The notes beneath the pieces were generated by a model that was not told the DNA's origin, ran no database searches, and was given only the letters and a program-made list of their open reading frames with translations. A stretch of 64,000 nt of DNA, from positions 992,001 through 1,056,000 of the forward strand of contig CAVOKY010000007.1 in NCBI GenBank assembly GCA_963696645.1, in the 5' to 3' direction. This DNA is from JAMXLO01 sp963696645. GTDB taxonomy: Bacteria; Pseudomonadota; Alphaproteobacteria; Acetobacterales; Acetobacteraceae. Position numbers and translations under genes: made by a program. This document shows, in pieces, positions 1 to 7,622 of the stretch; the first letter of the stretch is position 1, and each line of letters starts with the position of its first letter.

Positions 1-1103
1 GGCGCCGCCCACTCGCCATTCTTGCCAAACGCCACATCACCGATGATCGTCTTGAAGGTGTGGCTACGGAAGTAATCCGCCAGCTTGTCGTCATCGATGC
101 TCTTGGTACCCTCAATCGCCTCGGCCAGAAGCTGCATCCGCGCGTAAGCCCATGGCGGCAGGAAGTAGCCCAACGGATCCACGCCCGCGGCCTGCGCTTT
201 CGCCTGATAGCGACTGAGGAATTCCAATACGCCGGGAAACTGCAGAGTCGGTGCCGGCACCCAGTTCTCATTGGTGACGATGCCATTCAGCAACGGCCCA
301 AGCTGCGTCTTCAGCGCGGTGGTCTGCACCCCGACCATGCTGCCGCCGAACAGCTTCGCGGTCAGACCGATTTCATGCACCGCCCTCAGGATGCCGGCGG
401 TATCGGGCGGATACGACGCGATATAGATGACATCGGGATCGGTCGCGCGCACCGCACGCACGATTGGCGAGTAGTCAGTCGTGGTCGGCGGATAGGTGCC
501 GTCATAGACAATCCTGAGCCCGGCCGCCTTGGCGTTGTCACGCGCGCCATCCGAGGCATTGCGCGCGAATTCCGCATCGGCCGCGACAATGGCGATGGTC
601 TGGGGTTTTGGGCTCTGCGCCATCGCAAGGTCGAAATAGCCCTGCGAGAACGCGTGCTTCGGATCAGGCCCGGTCGGCAGCATGGAGAAGTAGCGCGGAT
701 AGTGAAACTCGCTGTTGACCGCCAGGCAGAACAGGCTGACGAACAGCTTGTTGTGGGCCATGGCGACGGGCATCGCCGGCGCGACCATATTCGTCGAATA
801 GCCCGACATGATCAGGTCGACATGATCGACATCGAGCAGCTTGGTGTAGATACCGGGCACGTTCGCGGCATTGCTCTGGTTGTCATAGAATACCAGATTC
901 ACCGGCCGGCCCAGCAGTCCGCCCTTGGCATTAACCTCGTCCGCCCAGATCTGTTCCGCCACCAGCCCCGACTTGCCCACCACGGCGAGCCCGCCGGTCA
1001 GCGCTTCGGCGAAGCCGATGGTGACCGGTTCCGCGGCGCGTACTGCTGCTGGCAAGCCGGCAAGCAGCGCCGCCGCAAGCAGCGCAACCGTTCCTGGACG
1101 CAT
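1..1103 (-). CDS. ABC transporter periplasmic substrate-binding protein (branched-chain amino acid type), C-terminus outside window
   Basis: Periplasmic ligand-binding component of an ABC importer of the Leu/Ile/Val (Peripla_BP_6) class. It is expected to bind an amino-acid-like or amide solute and deliver it to membrane permeases that are not in this window. The protein starts MRPGTVALLAAALLAG and has a clear Sec signal peptide ending near AVRAA. It then runs into the typical first strand VTIGFAEALTGGLAVVGK, followed by NLVFYDNQSN and later DVIYIASYPPDTAGILRAV. About 367 codons are visible of a usual 390-420, so only the C-terminal tail is missing. It is transcribed divergently from the SGNH hydrolase gene with about 62 bp between starts. 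The substrate cannot be read from sequence. The family assignment is firm. Confidence 0.85.
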   Translation of the reverse strand, partial: MRPGTVALLAAALLAGLPAAVRAAEPVTIGFAEALTGGLAVVGKSGLVAEQIWADEVNAKGGLLGRPVNLVFYDNQSNAANVPGIYTKLLDVDHVDLIMSGYSTNMVAPAMPVAMAHNKLFVSLFCLAVNSEFHYPRYFSMLPTGPDPKHAFSQGYFDLAMAQSPKPQTIAIVAADAEFARNASDGARDNAKAAGLRIVYDGTYPPTTTDYSPIVRAVRATDPDVIYIASYPPDTAGILRAVHEIGLTAKLFGGSMVGVQTTALKTQLGPLLNGIVTNENWVPAPTLQFPGVLEFLSRYQAKAQAAGVDPLGYFLPPWAYARMQLLAEAIEGTKSIDDDKLADYFRSHTFKTIIGDVAFGKNGEWAA

Positions 1104-1165
1104 TGTTGTTTCCCCCTCGCCTCGCGTGGCACAGTCCATCCTATCCAACCGATCGAGGTCACACC

Positions 1166-2311
1166 ATGGCGAATGGCATGCATTGGGTCGGCACCTGGGC
1201 CACGGCTCCCGCACCTGCCGAAGGCGCTGCGTTCAGCAATCAGACTTTGCGCATGAACGTCCGCATCAGCATTGGCGGCGACACGCTGCGCGTGCGTCTC
1301 TCGAACGCCTACGGTACTCGGCCGCTGGTTATCGGCTCGGCGCAGATCGACCGGCGAGCAAGCGGCGCAGGCATCGTGCCCGGCGCCGGACGAGCGCTGA
1401 CGTTCGGCGGCGAAAGCACCGCCAGCATCGCCGCTGGCGCCTTGGCGGTCAGCGACCCGGTTGACATGCGCGTGGCGCCGCTGACGGATGTGACAATCAG
1501 CATTTATCTTCCCGGCGACGTGCCGGTGAGTTTCGGCATTACCGGCCGTTATGCGCGCCAGACAAACTACGTGTCACCGCCTGGGGACTTCACCTGGTCG
1601 GATGTAATGCCGGTCGGCCGGCTGACCGACGATTGGTACTTCGTCAACGGCATCGACGTTGCATCGCCTGCCAGCACCGGTGGTATCGTTGCACTTGGCG
1701 ACTCATTGACCGATGCAAACATCTCCACCCACGATGCGTTCTGCCGCTGGCCCGATCAGCTTGCGCGTCGGTTATGCGCACGCGCCGGAGGTCGCGCCCT
1801 GGGTGTGATGAACCAGGGGCTCGGTGGCAACCGCATCCTGCACGATATCCGCGGCGACAGCGGCCTGCGCCGGTTCGATCGCGACGTCCTGGCACAGCCC
1901 GGCGTCACCCATGTCATCGTGATGCTGGGCACCAACGACCTGCGCAACCGCTGGGCCAAGCCGGAGGAGGAAGTGACCGCCGAACAGATGATTGCCGGCC
2001 TGAAGCAGATGGCGGTGCGCGCGCACACACGTGGCATCAAGATCTTTGGCGCCACTCTGACACCGTTCGAGAATGAGACGTTCCTGGTGGGCGCCTGGAC
2101 GCCGGCACGCGAGGCGGTGCGCCAGGCGGTGAACACGTGGATCAGGAACGGCGGCGCGTTCGATGCGGTGATTGATTTCGACAAGGGCCTGCGAGATCCG
2201 GAGCATCCCACCAGCATGCTGCCAATCTACGATTGCGGCGATCACCTGCACCCCAGCGATCTAGGCTACAACCGGATGGGCGACGTCATCGACCTGTCGC
2301 TGTTCGACTAG
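1166..2311 (+). CDS. SGNH/GDSL hydrolase (XynE-like esterase)
   Basis: Serine esterase or lipase of the SGNH fold. Block I GDSLTD is at residues 178-183 (nucleophile Ser180), the Gly of the oxyanion block is in GLGGNR near 219, block III GTND is at 255-258, and the catalytic Asp359-x-x-His362 sits in DHLHPSD. The 150-residue N-terminal beta-rich region (from GTWATAPAP) is the jelly-roll seen in XynE-like and rhamnogalacturonan acetylesterase-like members. I chose the ATG that follows GATCGAGG rather than an earlier TTG 63 bases upstream. I see no convincing signal peptide from this start. It opens a + strand run of five closely spaced genes. The substrate is unknown; deacetylation of a sugar ester is the usual role in the subfamily. 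Confidence 0.8.
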   Translation: MANGMHWVGTWATAPAPAEGAAFSNQTLRMNVRISIGGDTLRVRLSNAYGTRPLVIGSAQIDRRASGAGIVPGAGRALTFGGESTASIAAGALAVSDPVDMRVAPLTDVTISIYLPGDVPVSFGITGRYARQTNYVSPPGDFTWSDVMPVGRLTDDWYFVNGIDVASPASTGGIVALGDSLTDANISTHDAFCRWPDQLARRLCARAGGRALGVMNQGLGGNRILHDIRGDSGLRRFDRDVLAQPGVTHVIVMLGTNDLRNRWAKPEEEVTAEQMIAGLKQMAVRAHTRGIKIFGATLTPFENETFLVGAWTPAREAVRQAVNTWIRNGGAFDAVIDFDKGLRDPEHPTSMLPIYDCGDHLHPSDLGYNRMGDVIDLSLFD

Positions 2312-2347
2312 GCAACGCACAGCGACGGCAGATTGAACGGAGGACGC

Positions 2348-3037
2348 ATGTTCGCGGTCATCTTCGAGGTACAGCCGAAAGCGGACCGATGGGACGACTA
2401 CCTCGGACTGGCAAGGCAGTTGCGACCGGAGCTCGAACAGATCACGGGCTTCATCGACAACGAGCGCTACAAGAGCCAACGAACCGAGGGACGCCTGCTG
2501 TCGCTGTCCACCTGGGAGGGTGAAAAATCGGTGATCCGCTGGCGCACCCATGCAATGCATCACGGCGTGCAGGAGAAGGGCCGCTTCGAGGTCTTCGAGG
2601 ACTACCATCTGCGCGTCGGCGAGATCATCGCGGACACCGCCGTTCCGCCCGGACAATCACTCCAGCAGCTTCGGTTCGACGCCACCGAGGTAGGGGCGGC
2701 GAAGGTCGTGAGCATATCGGAAATGGACCCCGGCCCCGGCGCGCAGCCGTCGGACGTGGCGACGCTGCGAGAACGGCTGCGATTGCCGCAGATCGGCCAT
2801 GACGGCGTGCACGACATGGAGCTGTTCGGCAGCATCTATACGGCGGGCAAACAGCTCCTGCTGACGTCGTGGCGCGACACCGCCGCGGCCGACGCGTGGA
2901 GTCCGCCTGTCGCGCTGCCCGATAGCGGCGCCATTCGGCACCGGCGCGTGCGTGTGATCAGGGACTACGGGATGATGGACCGGCGCGAGGCACCGCAATT
3001 CTACCCTGACGTGGCGCCACACGGCGTCCACGGCTAG
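2348..3037 (+). CDS. ABM (antibiotic biosynthesis monooxygenase) domain protein
   Basis: A 229-residue protein whose first ~95 residues form an ABM ferredoxin-like alpha/beta-barrel domain: FAVIFEVQPKADRWDDYL, then GFIDNERYKSQRTEGRLLSL and STWEGEKSVIRWRTHAMH. These domains act as cofactor-free monooxygenases or small-molecule isomerases, usually as dimers. The C-terminal half (from about 110) looks like a degenerate second ABM-like copy, with LLLTSWRDTAAADAW matching the strand-helix pattern of the first. The ATG is chosen because GGAGG lies 5-9 bases upstream; an in-frame TTG 15 bases earlier is unlikely. It sits 36 bases after the SGNH hydrolase and 35 before the dioxygenase, so it is probably co-transcribed. 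Substrate unknown. Confidence 0.75.
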   Translation: MFAVIFEVQPKADRWDDYLGLARQLRPELEQITGFIDNERYKSQRTEGRLLSLSTWEGEKSVIRWRTHAMHHGVQEKGRFEVFEDYHLRVGEIIADTAVPPGQSLQQLRFDATEVGAAKVVSISEMDPGPGAQPSDVATLRERLRLPQIGHDGVHDMELFGSIYTAGKQLLLTSWRDTAAADAWSPPVALPDSGAIRHRRVRVIRDYGMMDRREAPQFYPDVAPHGVHG

Positions 3038-3072
3038 AATTGCCGCCGACCAGCCTGACGAGGGAGAGAACC

Positions 3073-3954
3073 ATGAGTGTCCTGCGTGGCAACAACGGTC
3101 CGCGCTACAAGCACAGCACGGATGACTCCGCGCCGTACGACACGATCACGGTGGACAAGCTGACGCCAATCATCGGCGCAGAGATCGGCGGTGTCGATCT
3201 GTCGCAGCCATTGGGTAACCGGACGTTCGAGGAGATCCATCGCGCGTTGGCCGAGAACCTGGTGATCTTCTTCCGTGACCAGAATATCACCGACGAACAG
3301 CACCTGGCGTTCGGCCGTAGCTTCGGCAAGCTGCATGTCCATCCCGCGGCGCCGCACGAACCCGGTCACCCGGAGCTGATGATCATCCACGCCGACAAGG
3401 ATTCGCCGCGCGCCAACGGCGAAGGCTGGCACAGCGATGTTTCGTGCGACGAGGAACCGCCGATGGGCAGCATCCTGTACATCCGCACCTGCCCGCCGCG
3501 CGGTGGCGATACGCTGTTCGCGTCGATGTACGCCGCTTACGAGGCGCTGTCGGATCGCATGAAGCGCTACCTCGAAGGCCTCACCGCGATCCATGACGGC
3601 GAGGATTCGTATCGCGGCACCTACGCGAATTTCGGTGTTGCCGACAAGCCAAGCTATCCGCGCGCGGAACATCCGGTGGTCCGCACGCATCCGGTGACCG
3701 GCAAGAAGGCACTCTACGTGAACCGCGGCTTTACCAAACGCATCGTCGGCGTGCCGCGTGACGAGAGCTCGGCCATCCTGCACTACCTGTGGGACCACGC
3801 TGAGAATCCGCTGTTCCAGTGCCGCTTCCGCTGGCAGGAAAACTCCATCGCGTTCTGGGACAATCGCTGCGCACAGCATCGTGCCATGTGGGACTACTGG
3901 CCGCACACCCGCTCCGGCCATCGCGTCACGGTGCAGGGCGACAGGCCGGTCTGA
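3073..3954 (+). CDS. TauD/TfdA-family Fe(II)/2-oxoglutarate dioxygenase
   Basis: A cytoplasmic non-haem iron dioxygenase that couples 2-oxoglutarate decarboxylation to hydroxylation of a substrate, often breaking C-S, C-O or C-N bonds. The HxD iron-binding pair is H120 and D122 in GWHSDVSC. The distal histidine is H269 in AQHRAMWDYW, and the 2-oxoglutarate-binding arginine is R280 or R284 in HTRSGHRVTV. Length (293 residues) is normal. The start follows GAGGGAGAG. Only two bases separate its stop from the DUF35 gene, so translation is probably coupled. The sequence resembles taurine and 2,4-D dioxygenases equally from what I can see, so the substrate is open. Confidence 0.88.
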   Translation: MSVLRGNNGPRYKHSTDDSAPYDTITVDKLTPIIGAEIGGVDLSQPLGNRTFEEIHRALAENLVIFFRDQNITDEQHLAFGRSFGKLHVHPAAPHEPGHPELMIIHADKDSPRANGEGWHSDVSCDEEPPMGSILYIRTCPPRGGDTLFASMYAAYEALSDRMKRYLEGLTAIHDGEDSYRGTYANFGVADKPSYPRAEHPVVRTHPVTGKKALYVNRGFTKRIVGVPRDESSAILHYLWDHAENPLFQCRFRWQENSIAFWDNRCAQHRAMWDYWPHTRSGHRVTVQGDRPV

Positions 3955-3956
3955 TC

Positions 3957-4343
3957 ATGGCAAATGCACCCAAATCACCACTCGGCACCTACCTTGAACA
4001 TCTCGGGAAGGGCGAACTGGCTTACCAGTTCAGCCCCGAAGCCAACGCCGCGGTGTTCTATCCGCGCGTGATCTGTCCGTTCACCGGCAGCGACCGGCTG
4101 GAGTGGCGCGTCAGCAAGGGCATGGGCACGGTGCACGCCACCACGGTGGTGTATCCACAGCAGGGCGCACCGTACAACGTCGCGCTGATCGATATTGACG
4201 AAGGCTTCCGCATGATGAGCCGCGTCGAGGACATCGCACCGCTCGATGTGCGCATCGGCATGCGGGTGAAGTTCCGCGTGCACCAGGCTGAAGGCGACGA
4301 ACCGCCCTGCCCCGTGTTCACGCCAGCGGAGGGCACGCCATGA
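3957..4343 (+). CDS. DUF35 OB-fold protein (thiolase partner)
   Basis: A 128-residue protein of the DUF35 (OB-fold acyl-CoA-binding) family, which forms hetero-complexes with thiolase-like enzymes. Characteristic segments are FYPRVICPFTGSDRLEWR, GTVHATTVVYP and MRVKFRVHQ. The N-terminal rubredoxin-like zinc ribbon common in the family is degenerate here: only one cysteine (VICP) remains where two CxxC pairs are usual, so zinc binding is doubtful. The last four bases overlap the start of the thiolase-like gene (ATGA), which strongly suggests the two products act as one complex. The role in CoA-linked side-chain degradation is inferred from the known Ltp2-ChsH2 type of partnership. Confidence 0.82.
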   Translation: MANAPKSPLGTYLEHLGKGELAYQFSPEANAAVFYPRVICPFTGSDRLEWRVSKGMGTVHATTVVYPQQGAPYNVALIDIDEGFRMMSRVEDIAPLDVRIGMRVKFRVHQAEGDEPPCPVFTPAEGTP

Positions 4344-5494
4344 ACGGCCTGGTGCGCGGCAGCGCCGCGATCGTCGGCGCCGCGGAGTCCGATATCGGCG
4401 CGGTCGCCGCCAACATGAGTCCGCTCGATCTCATGGCGCAGGGCATCCATCGCGCACTGGCCGATTGCGGGTTGAAGCTGAAGGACATCGACGGCCTGTT
4501 CTGCGCCACGACTCAGGCGCGCACCTCCGCGATGTCGCTCTGCGAGTATCTGCGGCTGCCCTCGGCATATACCGACTCCACCATCGTCGGCGGTTCGTCC
4601 TTCGAAGTGCATGTCGCGCATGCGCAGGCCGCGCTGGCTGCCGGATTATGTTCGGTGGCCGTGATCGCCTATGGCAGCACACAGCGCACCGTCGGCCGAC
4701 GAGCGGCTTCGCAGCGCGAATACAATCCTTACGAGACACCGTTTCGCCCCTTCCTGCCATCGACCGCCTATGCGCTCGCTGCGTCGCGCCACATGCACGA
4801 GTTCGGCACCACGCGCGAGCAGCTTGCCGAGGTCGCGGTGGCGGCGCGCGAATGGGCGTTGTTGAATCCGGTGGCGTGGGAGAAGAAGCCGCTGAGCATC
4901 GCGGACGTTCTGTCGGCGCGGCCAGTCAGCTATCCGTTCACAGTGCGCGACTGCTGCCTGATCACCGACGGCGGCGGCGCCATCGTTATGATGTCGGCCG
5001 ATCGCGCACGCGGACTGGCGAAACCGCCGGTCTATGTACTCGGCTGCGGCCAGGCGATCACGCATGCCTCGATCTCATCGATGCCCGACCTTACGCTGAC
5101 GGGTGCGCGCGAGTCAGGTGCCGCCGCGTATCGTATGGCGCGCATGCGCGAGACCGACATCGATGTGCTCGAGCTGTATGACGCCTTCACCATCAACACG
5201 ATCCTGTTCCTGGAGGATCTGGGATTCTGCCCGAAGGGCGAAGGCGGGCGCTTCGTCAGCGGCGGACGTATCGGGCCGAAGGGCAGCCTGCCGGTGAACA
5301 CCAATGGCGGCGGATTGTCGTACTGCCATCCCGGAATGTACGGGCTGTTCCTGCTGATCGAGGCGGTGCGCCAGTTGCGCGGCGAATGCGGCGCCCGGCA
5401 GGTGGCGCAGGCGGAAACCGCACTGGTGCATGGCAATGGCGGCGTGCTGTCGGCGCAGGCGACAGTGATCCTGGGGACGCAGGCAGCGCTGTAG
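4340..5494 (+). CDS. Thiolase-like (SCP-x/Ltp2-type) protein lacking the canonical nucleophilic Cys
   Basis: A 384-residue thiolase-fold protein of the non-specific lipid-transfer/SCP-x branch. Where true thiolases have the acyl-accepting Cys, this protein has STIVGGSSFEVHVAHA, with no cysteine. The C-terminal loop reads NGGGLSYCHPGMYG instead of GGHPxGxTG. Loss of the cysteine is known in Ltp2-type aldolases, which work with a DUF35 partner and cleave 3-hydroxyacyl-CoA side chains by retro-aldol chemistry. The upstream overlapping DUF35 gene fits that model. An ordinary biosynthetic or degradative thiolase is less likely. The actual CoA-ester substrate is unknown. This is the last gene of the + strand run and converges on the MetE-like gene 15 bases downstream. 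Confidence 0.82.
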   Translation: MNGLVRGSAAIVGAAESDIGAVAANMSPLDLMAQGIHRALADCGLKLKDIDGLFCATTQARTSAMSLCEYLRLPSAYTDSTIVGGSSFEVHVAHAQAALAAGLCSVAVIAYGSTQRTVGRRAASQREYNPYETPFRPFLPSTAYALAASRHMHEFGTTREQLAEVAVAAREWALLNPVAWEKKPLSIADVLSARPVSYPFTVRDCCLITDGGGAIVMMSADRARGLAKPPVYVLGCGQAITHASISSMPDLTLTGARESGAAAYRMARMRETDIDVLELYDAFTINTILFLEDLGFCPKGEGGRFVSGGRIGPKGSLPVNTNGGGLSYCHPGMYGLFLLIEAVRQLRGECGARQVAQAETALVHGNGGVLSAQATVILGTQAAL

Positions 5495-5509
5495 TTGCGT
5501 CGCCGAGCG

Positions 5510-6634
5510 TCAGCCCCAGACCTCCTGCGCCGTTTCGACGACCAGTCGCAGCTTGGCCATCTGCTGGGCTTCCGTCAGCACATTGCCCTCGTGTGTCGAT
5601 GAGAACCCGCATTGCGGCGACAGACAAATTTGCGCCAACGGCACATATTTCGCTGCCTCATCGATGCGCCGTTTCAGTTCGTCCTTGCTCTCAAGTTCCG
5701 GCCGCTTGGTCGTCACCAGGCCAAGCACGACCATCTTGCCCTGCGGTATGAAGCGCAGCGGCTCGAACCCGCCGGAGCGCGCATCGTCGTATTCCAGGAA
5801 GAAGCCATCGACCGCGAGTTGAGAGAACAGCGGCTCTGCCACGAAGTCATAGGCACCCGATGCAAACCAGGCCGAACGATAATTCCCGCGACAGGTATGC
5901 GTGCAGATCGTCATGCCTGGCGGCCGGCCGCGCAGCGCGCGGTTGACCAGATCGATGTAGGTCAGATGGCGCGTGTCTGCATCACGACCGCCCTTTGCAT
6001 AGGCAGCGCGACCGGCAGGATCGCACAGTCCGGCGAACGTCGTGTCGTCCAATTGCAGATAGGTGCAGCCCAGCGCCGCCAGTCGTGCGAGTTCGTCACG
6101 ATACGCCGCTGCGAGATCGGCGATCAGGTCCTCGCCGCGCGGATATACCTTGGCATAGGCGGCAGGTCCGGACACCCGGGTCATCGTGCCGTGCAGCACG
6201 CTGGGCGATGGAATGGTAAGCTTCGGTGTTGCTGACGCTACCGACTTGAGGAATGTGAAGTCCTCACCGAAGATCGTACCGGTCAAACGCACTTTGTCAT
6301 CGATGCCCACAGCATCGGCAGAGAATTCCAGGTCTTCGTCGCCACGATGAAACGGCACCCGCACCTTTTCCGGCAACTTGCCAACGCCGGCAATCTGATA
6401 AAAGAAGTCCATGTGCCAGGACGTGCGGCGGATTTCGCCGTCGGTTACACCCTGGAGACCGATGTCCTCCTGCTGCTTCACCAGGCGCCGAATCGCCGCA
6501 TCCTCGATCGTGCGCAACTGCCCGGCAGTGATCCGACCGCCCCGATGATCCTCGCGCGCCTGGCGGACCTCGGCCGGACGCAACAGGCTGCCGACATGAT
6601 CGGCCCGAAACGGCGGCTGCTTGCTGGTTTGCAT
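5510..6634 (-). CDS. MetE-like cobalamin-independent methyltransferase, short form (paralogue 1)
   Basis: A 374-residue protein with only the C-terminal catalytic (UROD/MetE-like) barrel of cobalamin-independent methionine synthase. It opens with PPFRADHVGSLLRP. Likely zinc ligands are His and Cys in THTCRGNYRS and the Cys in LSPQCGFSSTHEGN. The N-terminal half of true MetE is absent, so these stand-alone barrels probably move methyl groups from non-folate donors or act on other thiols. It lies downstream of the MTHFR-like and methyltransferase genes on the same strand, separated by a decayed hairpin repeat. A close paralogue is encoded at 39061-40206 in this window. Methionine synthesis, methyl-donor breakdown and thiol transfer are all possible. 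Confidence 0.82.
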   Translation of the reverse strand: MQTSKQPPFRADHVGSLLRPAEVRQAREDHRGGRITAGQLRTIEDAAIRRLVKQQEDIGLQGVTDGEIRRTSWHMDFFYQIAGVGKLPEKVRVPFHRGDEDLEFSADAVGIDDKVRLTGTIFGEDFTFLKSVASATPKLTIPSPSVLHGTMTRVSGPAAYAKVYPRGEDLIADLAAAYRDELARLAALGCTYLQLDDTTFAGLCDPAGRAAYAKGGRDADTRHLTYIDLVNRALRGRPPGMTICTHTCRGNYRSAWFASGAYDFVAEPLFSQLAVDGFFLEYDDARSGGFEPLRFIPQGKMVVLGLVTTKRPELESKDELKRRIDEAAKYVPLAQICLSPQCGFSSTHEGNVLTEAQQMAKLRLVVETAQEVWG

Positions 6635-6665
6635 GGCGTCCTCCCGGTTTGAGTTTGATCCGCCT

Positions 6666-6753
6666 GACTGTCATTGCGAAGTGCGCAAGTGCACGTCAAT
6701 CTCATCCGTGCACGGGAGATTGCCGCGTTGCTGCGCTCCTTTCAATGACAGTC
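6666..6753. repeat. Degenerate copy of the ATTGCGA-type palindromic element
   Basis: An imperfect inverted repeat between the MetE-like and MTHFR-like genes. The ends GACTGTCATTG and CAATGACAGTC are perfect complements; the interior arms (AATCTC / GAGATTG) are only partly complementary. It is clearly related to the perfect 94-nt hairpin at 12593-12686, sharing TGTCATTGCGA, TGCTGCGCTCCT and CAATGACA, but has diverged. As RNA it could still form a hairpin in the transcript between the two minus-strand genes. Confidence 0.75.
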
Positions 6754-6755
6754 GG

Positions 6756-7622
6756 TCAGCCGGCATCCATTGACGCATGGATCCACTCCGCTGTGCGGCG
6801 AACGCCACCGAATGTGAAGACGTGCAGACCGTCGATCGGTGCGTTGCCATCCTCGCCGGCGACCATCTCCGTGATCAGTGCATCCGGGCCGGCCTCCACC
6901 ATGATCCGCGCAAACGCGGTGTGTCCACGTGCCAGAGCACGCAGCGACGCACCAATGCCGCAACGGATAGCGAACTTCGCCAATGTCGCGACACTCGCGG
7001 GTCCGGCGATACCGATGTGCACCGGGCACCGAATCCCTGCTGCGCGAACCGATGCAATCCAGCTTAGTATCGGTCCGGCCTCAAAGCCGAACTGCGTGAC
7101 CAGCGACGCGTCCAGCCCGCGCTGGATCGCAAGCGCCACCTTGGCCTGCAGCGCGGCATCCAATGTGCGCACATCAATAGCAGGATGACCCTCGGGATAG
7201 CCGGCAAATGCGATCTCGCGGATGCCGTGACGCTCCACCACCCCGGTTGCCAGCAGGTCCAGGCTGGCGCGGAACGGACCGGCCGGACTGTCATCGCCGG
7301 CAATGAGCAGCACACGCTCAACCCCTGCTTCCACCGAGGCGCGGTGCAGGAAATCACTGGCCTGCGTGAAGCTCGCGAGACGCCGCGCCGCCACATGTGG
7401 CAGCGGAATGAATCCGGCGCGCTGCAGCCGGATGCAGGCGGCGACGATATCGTGATGCGTCACGCTGGGAGGATGGTTCACGAACACCGTCCTGCCCGGA
7501 TCGAGCAGCCTGCGCAGTGCATCGCCGGCAAATTCGTCGCGCGGTGAAAGCTCGATCGAGCATGCGCGAAGCAGATCAGCTACGCGGCGCCGTTGGGAAG
7601 CGGTCTGCGAATGCGCGTCCAT
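6756..7622 (-). CDS. Methylenetetrahydrofolate reductase (MTHFR)-like protein
   Basis: A 288-residue TIM-barrel protein of the MTHFR family: IELSPRD (residues ~19-25) at the usual ExxPP/ELxP position, then TVFVNHPPSVTHHDIVAACIRLQ, GFIPLPHVAARRL, RVLLIAGDD, FAGYPEGHP and ASLVTQFGFEAG. True MetF reduces methylene-THF to methyl-THF with FAD. Sequence matches in the flavin-binding strands are fair, but the protein is divergent and could act on another C1-folate. The ATG shares its first base with the stop of the upstream methyltransferase gene (TGATG), so translation is coupled. Together with the MetE-like gene it forms a methyl-transfer module on the minus strand. Confidence 0.75.
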   Translation of the reverse strand: MDAHSQTASQRRRVADLLRACSIELSPRDEFAGDALRRLLDPGRTVFVNHPPSVTHHDIVAACIRLQRAGFIPLPHVAARRLASFTQASDFLHRASVEAGVERVLLIAGDDSPAGPFRASLDLLATGVVERHGIREIAFAGYPEGHPAIDVRTLDAALQAKVALAIQRGLDASLVTQFGFEAGPILSWIASVRAAGIRCPVHIGIAGPASVATLAKFAIRCGIGASLRALARGHTAFARIMVEAGPDALITEMVAGEDGNAPIDGLHVFTFGGVRRTAEWIHASMDAG

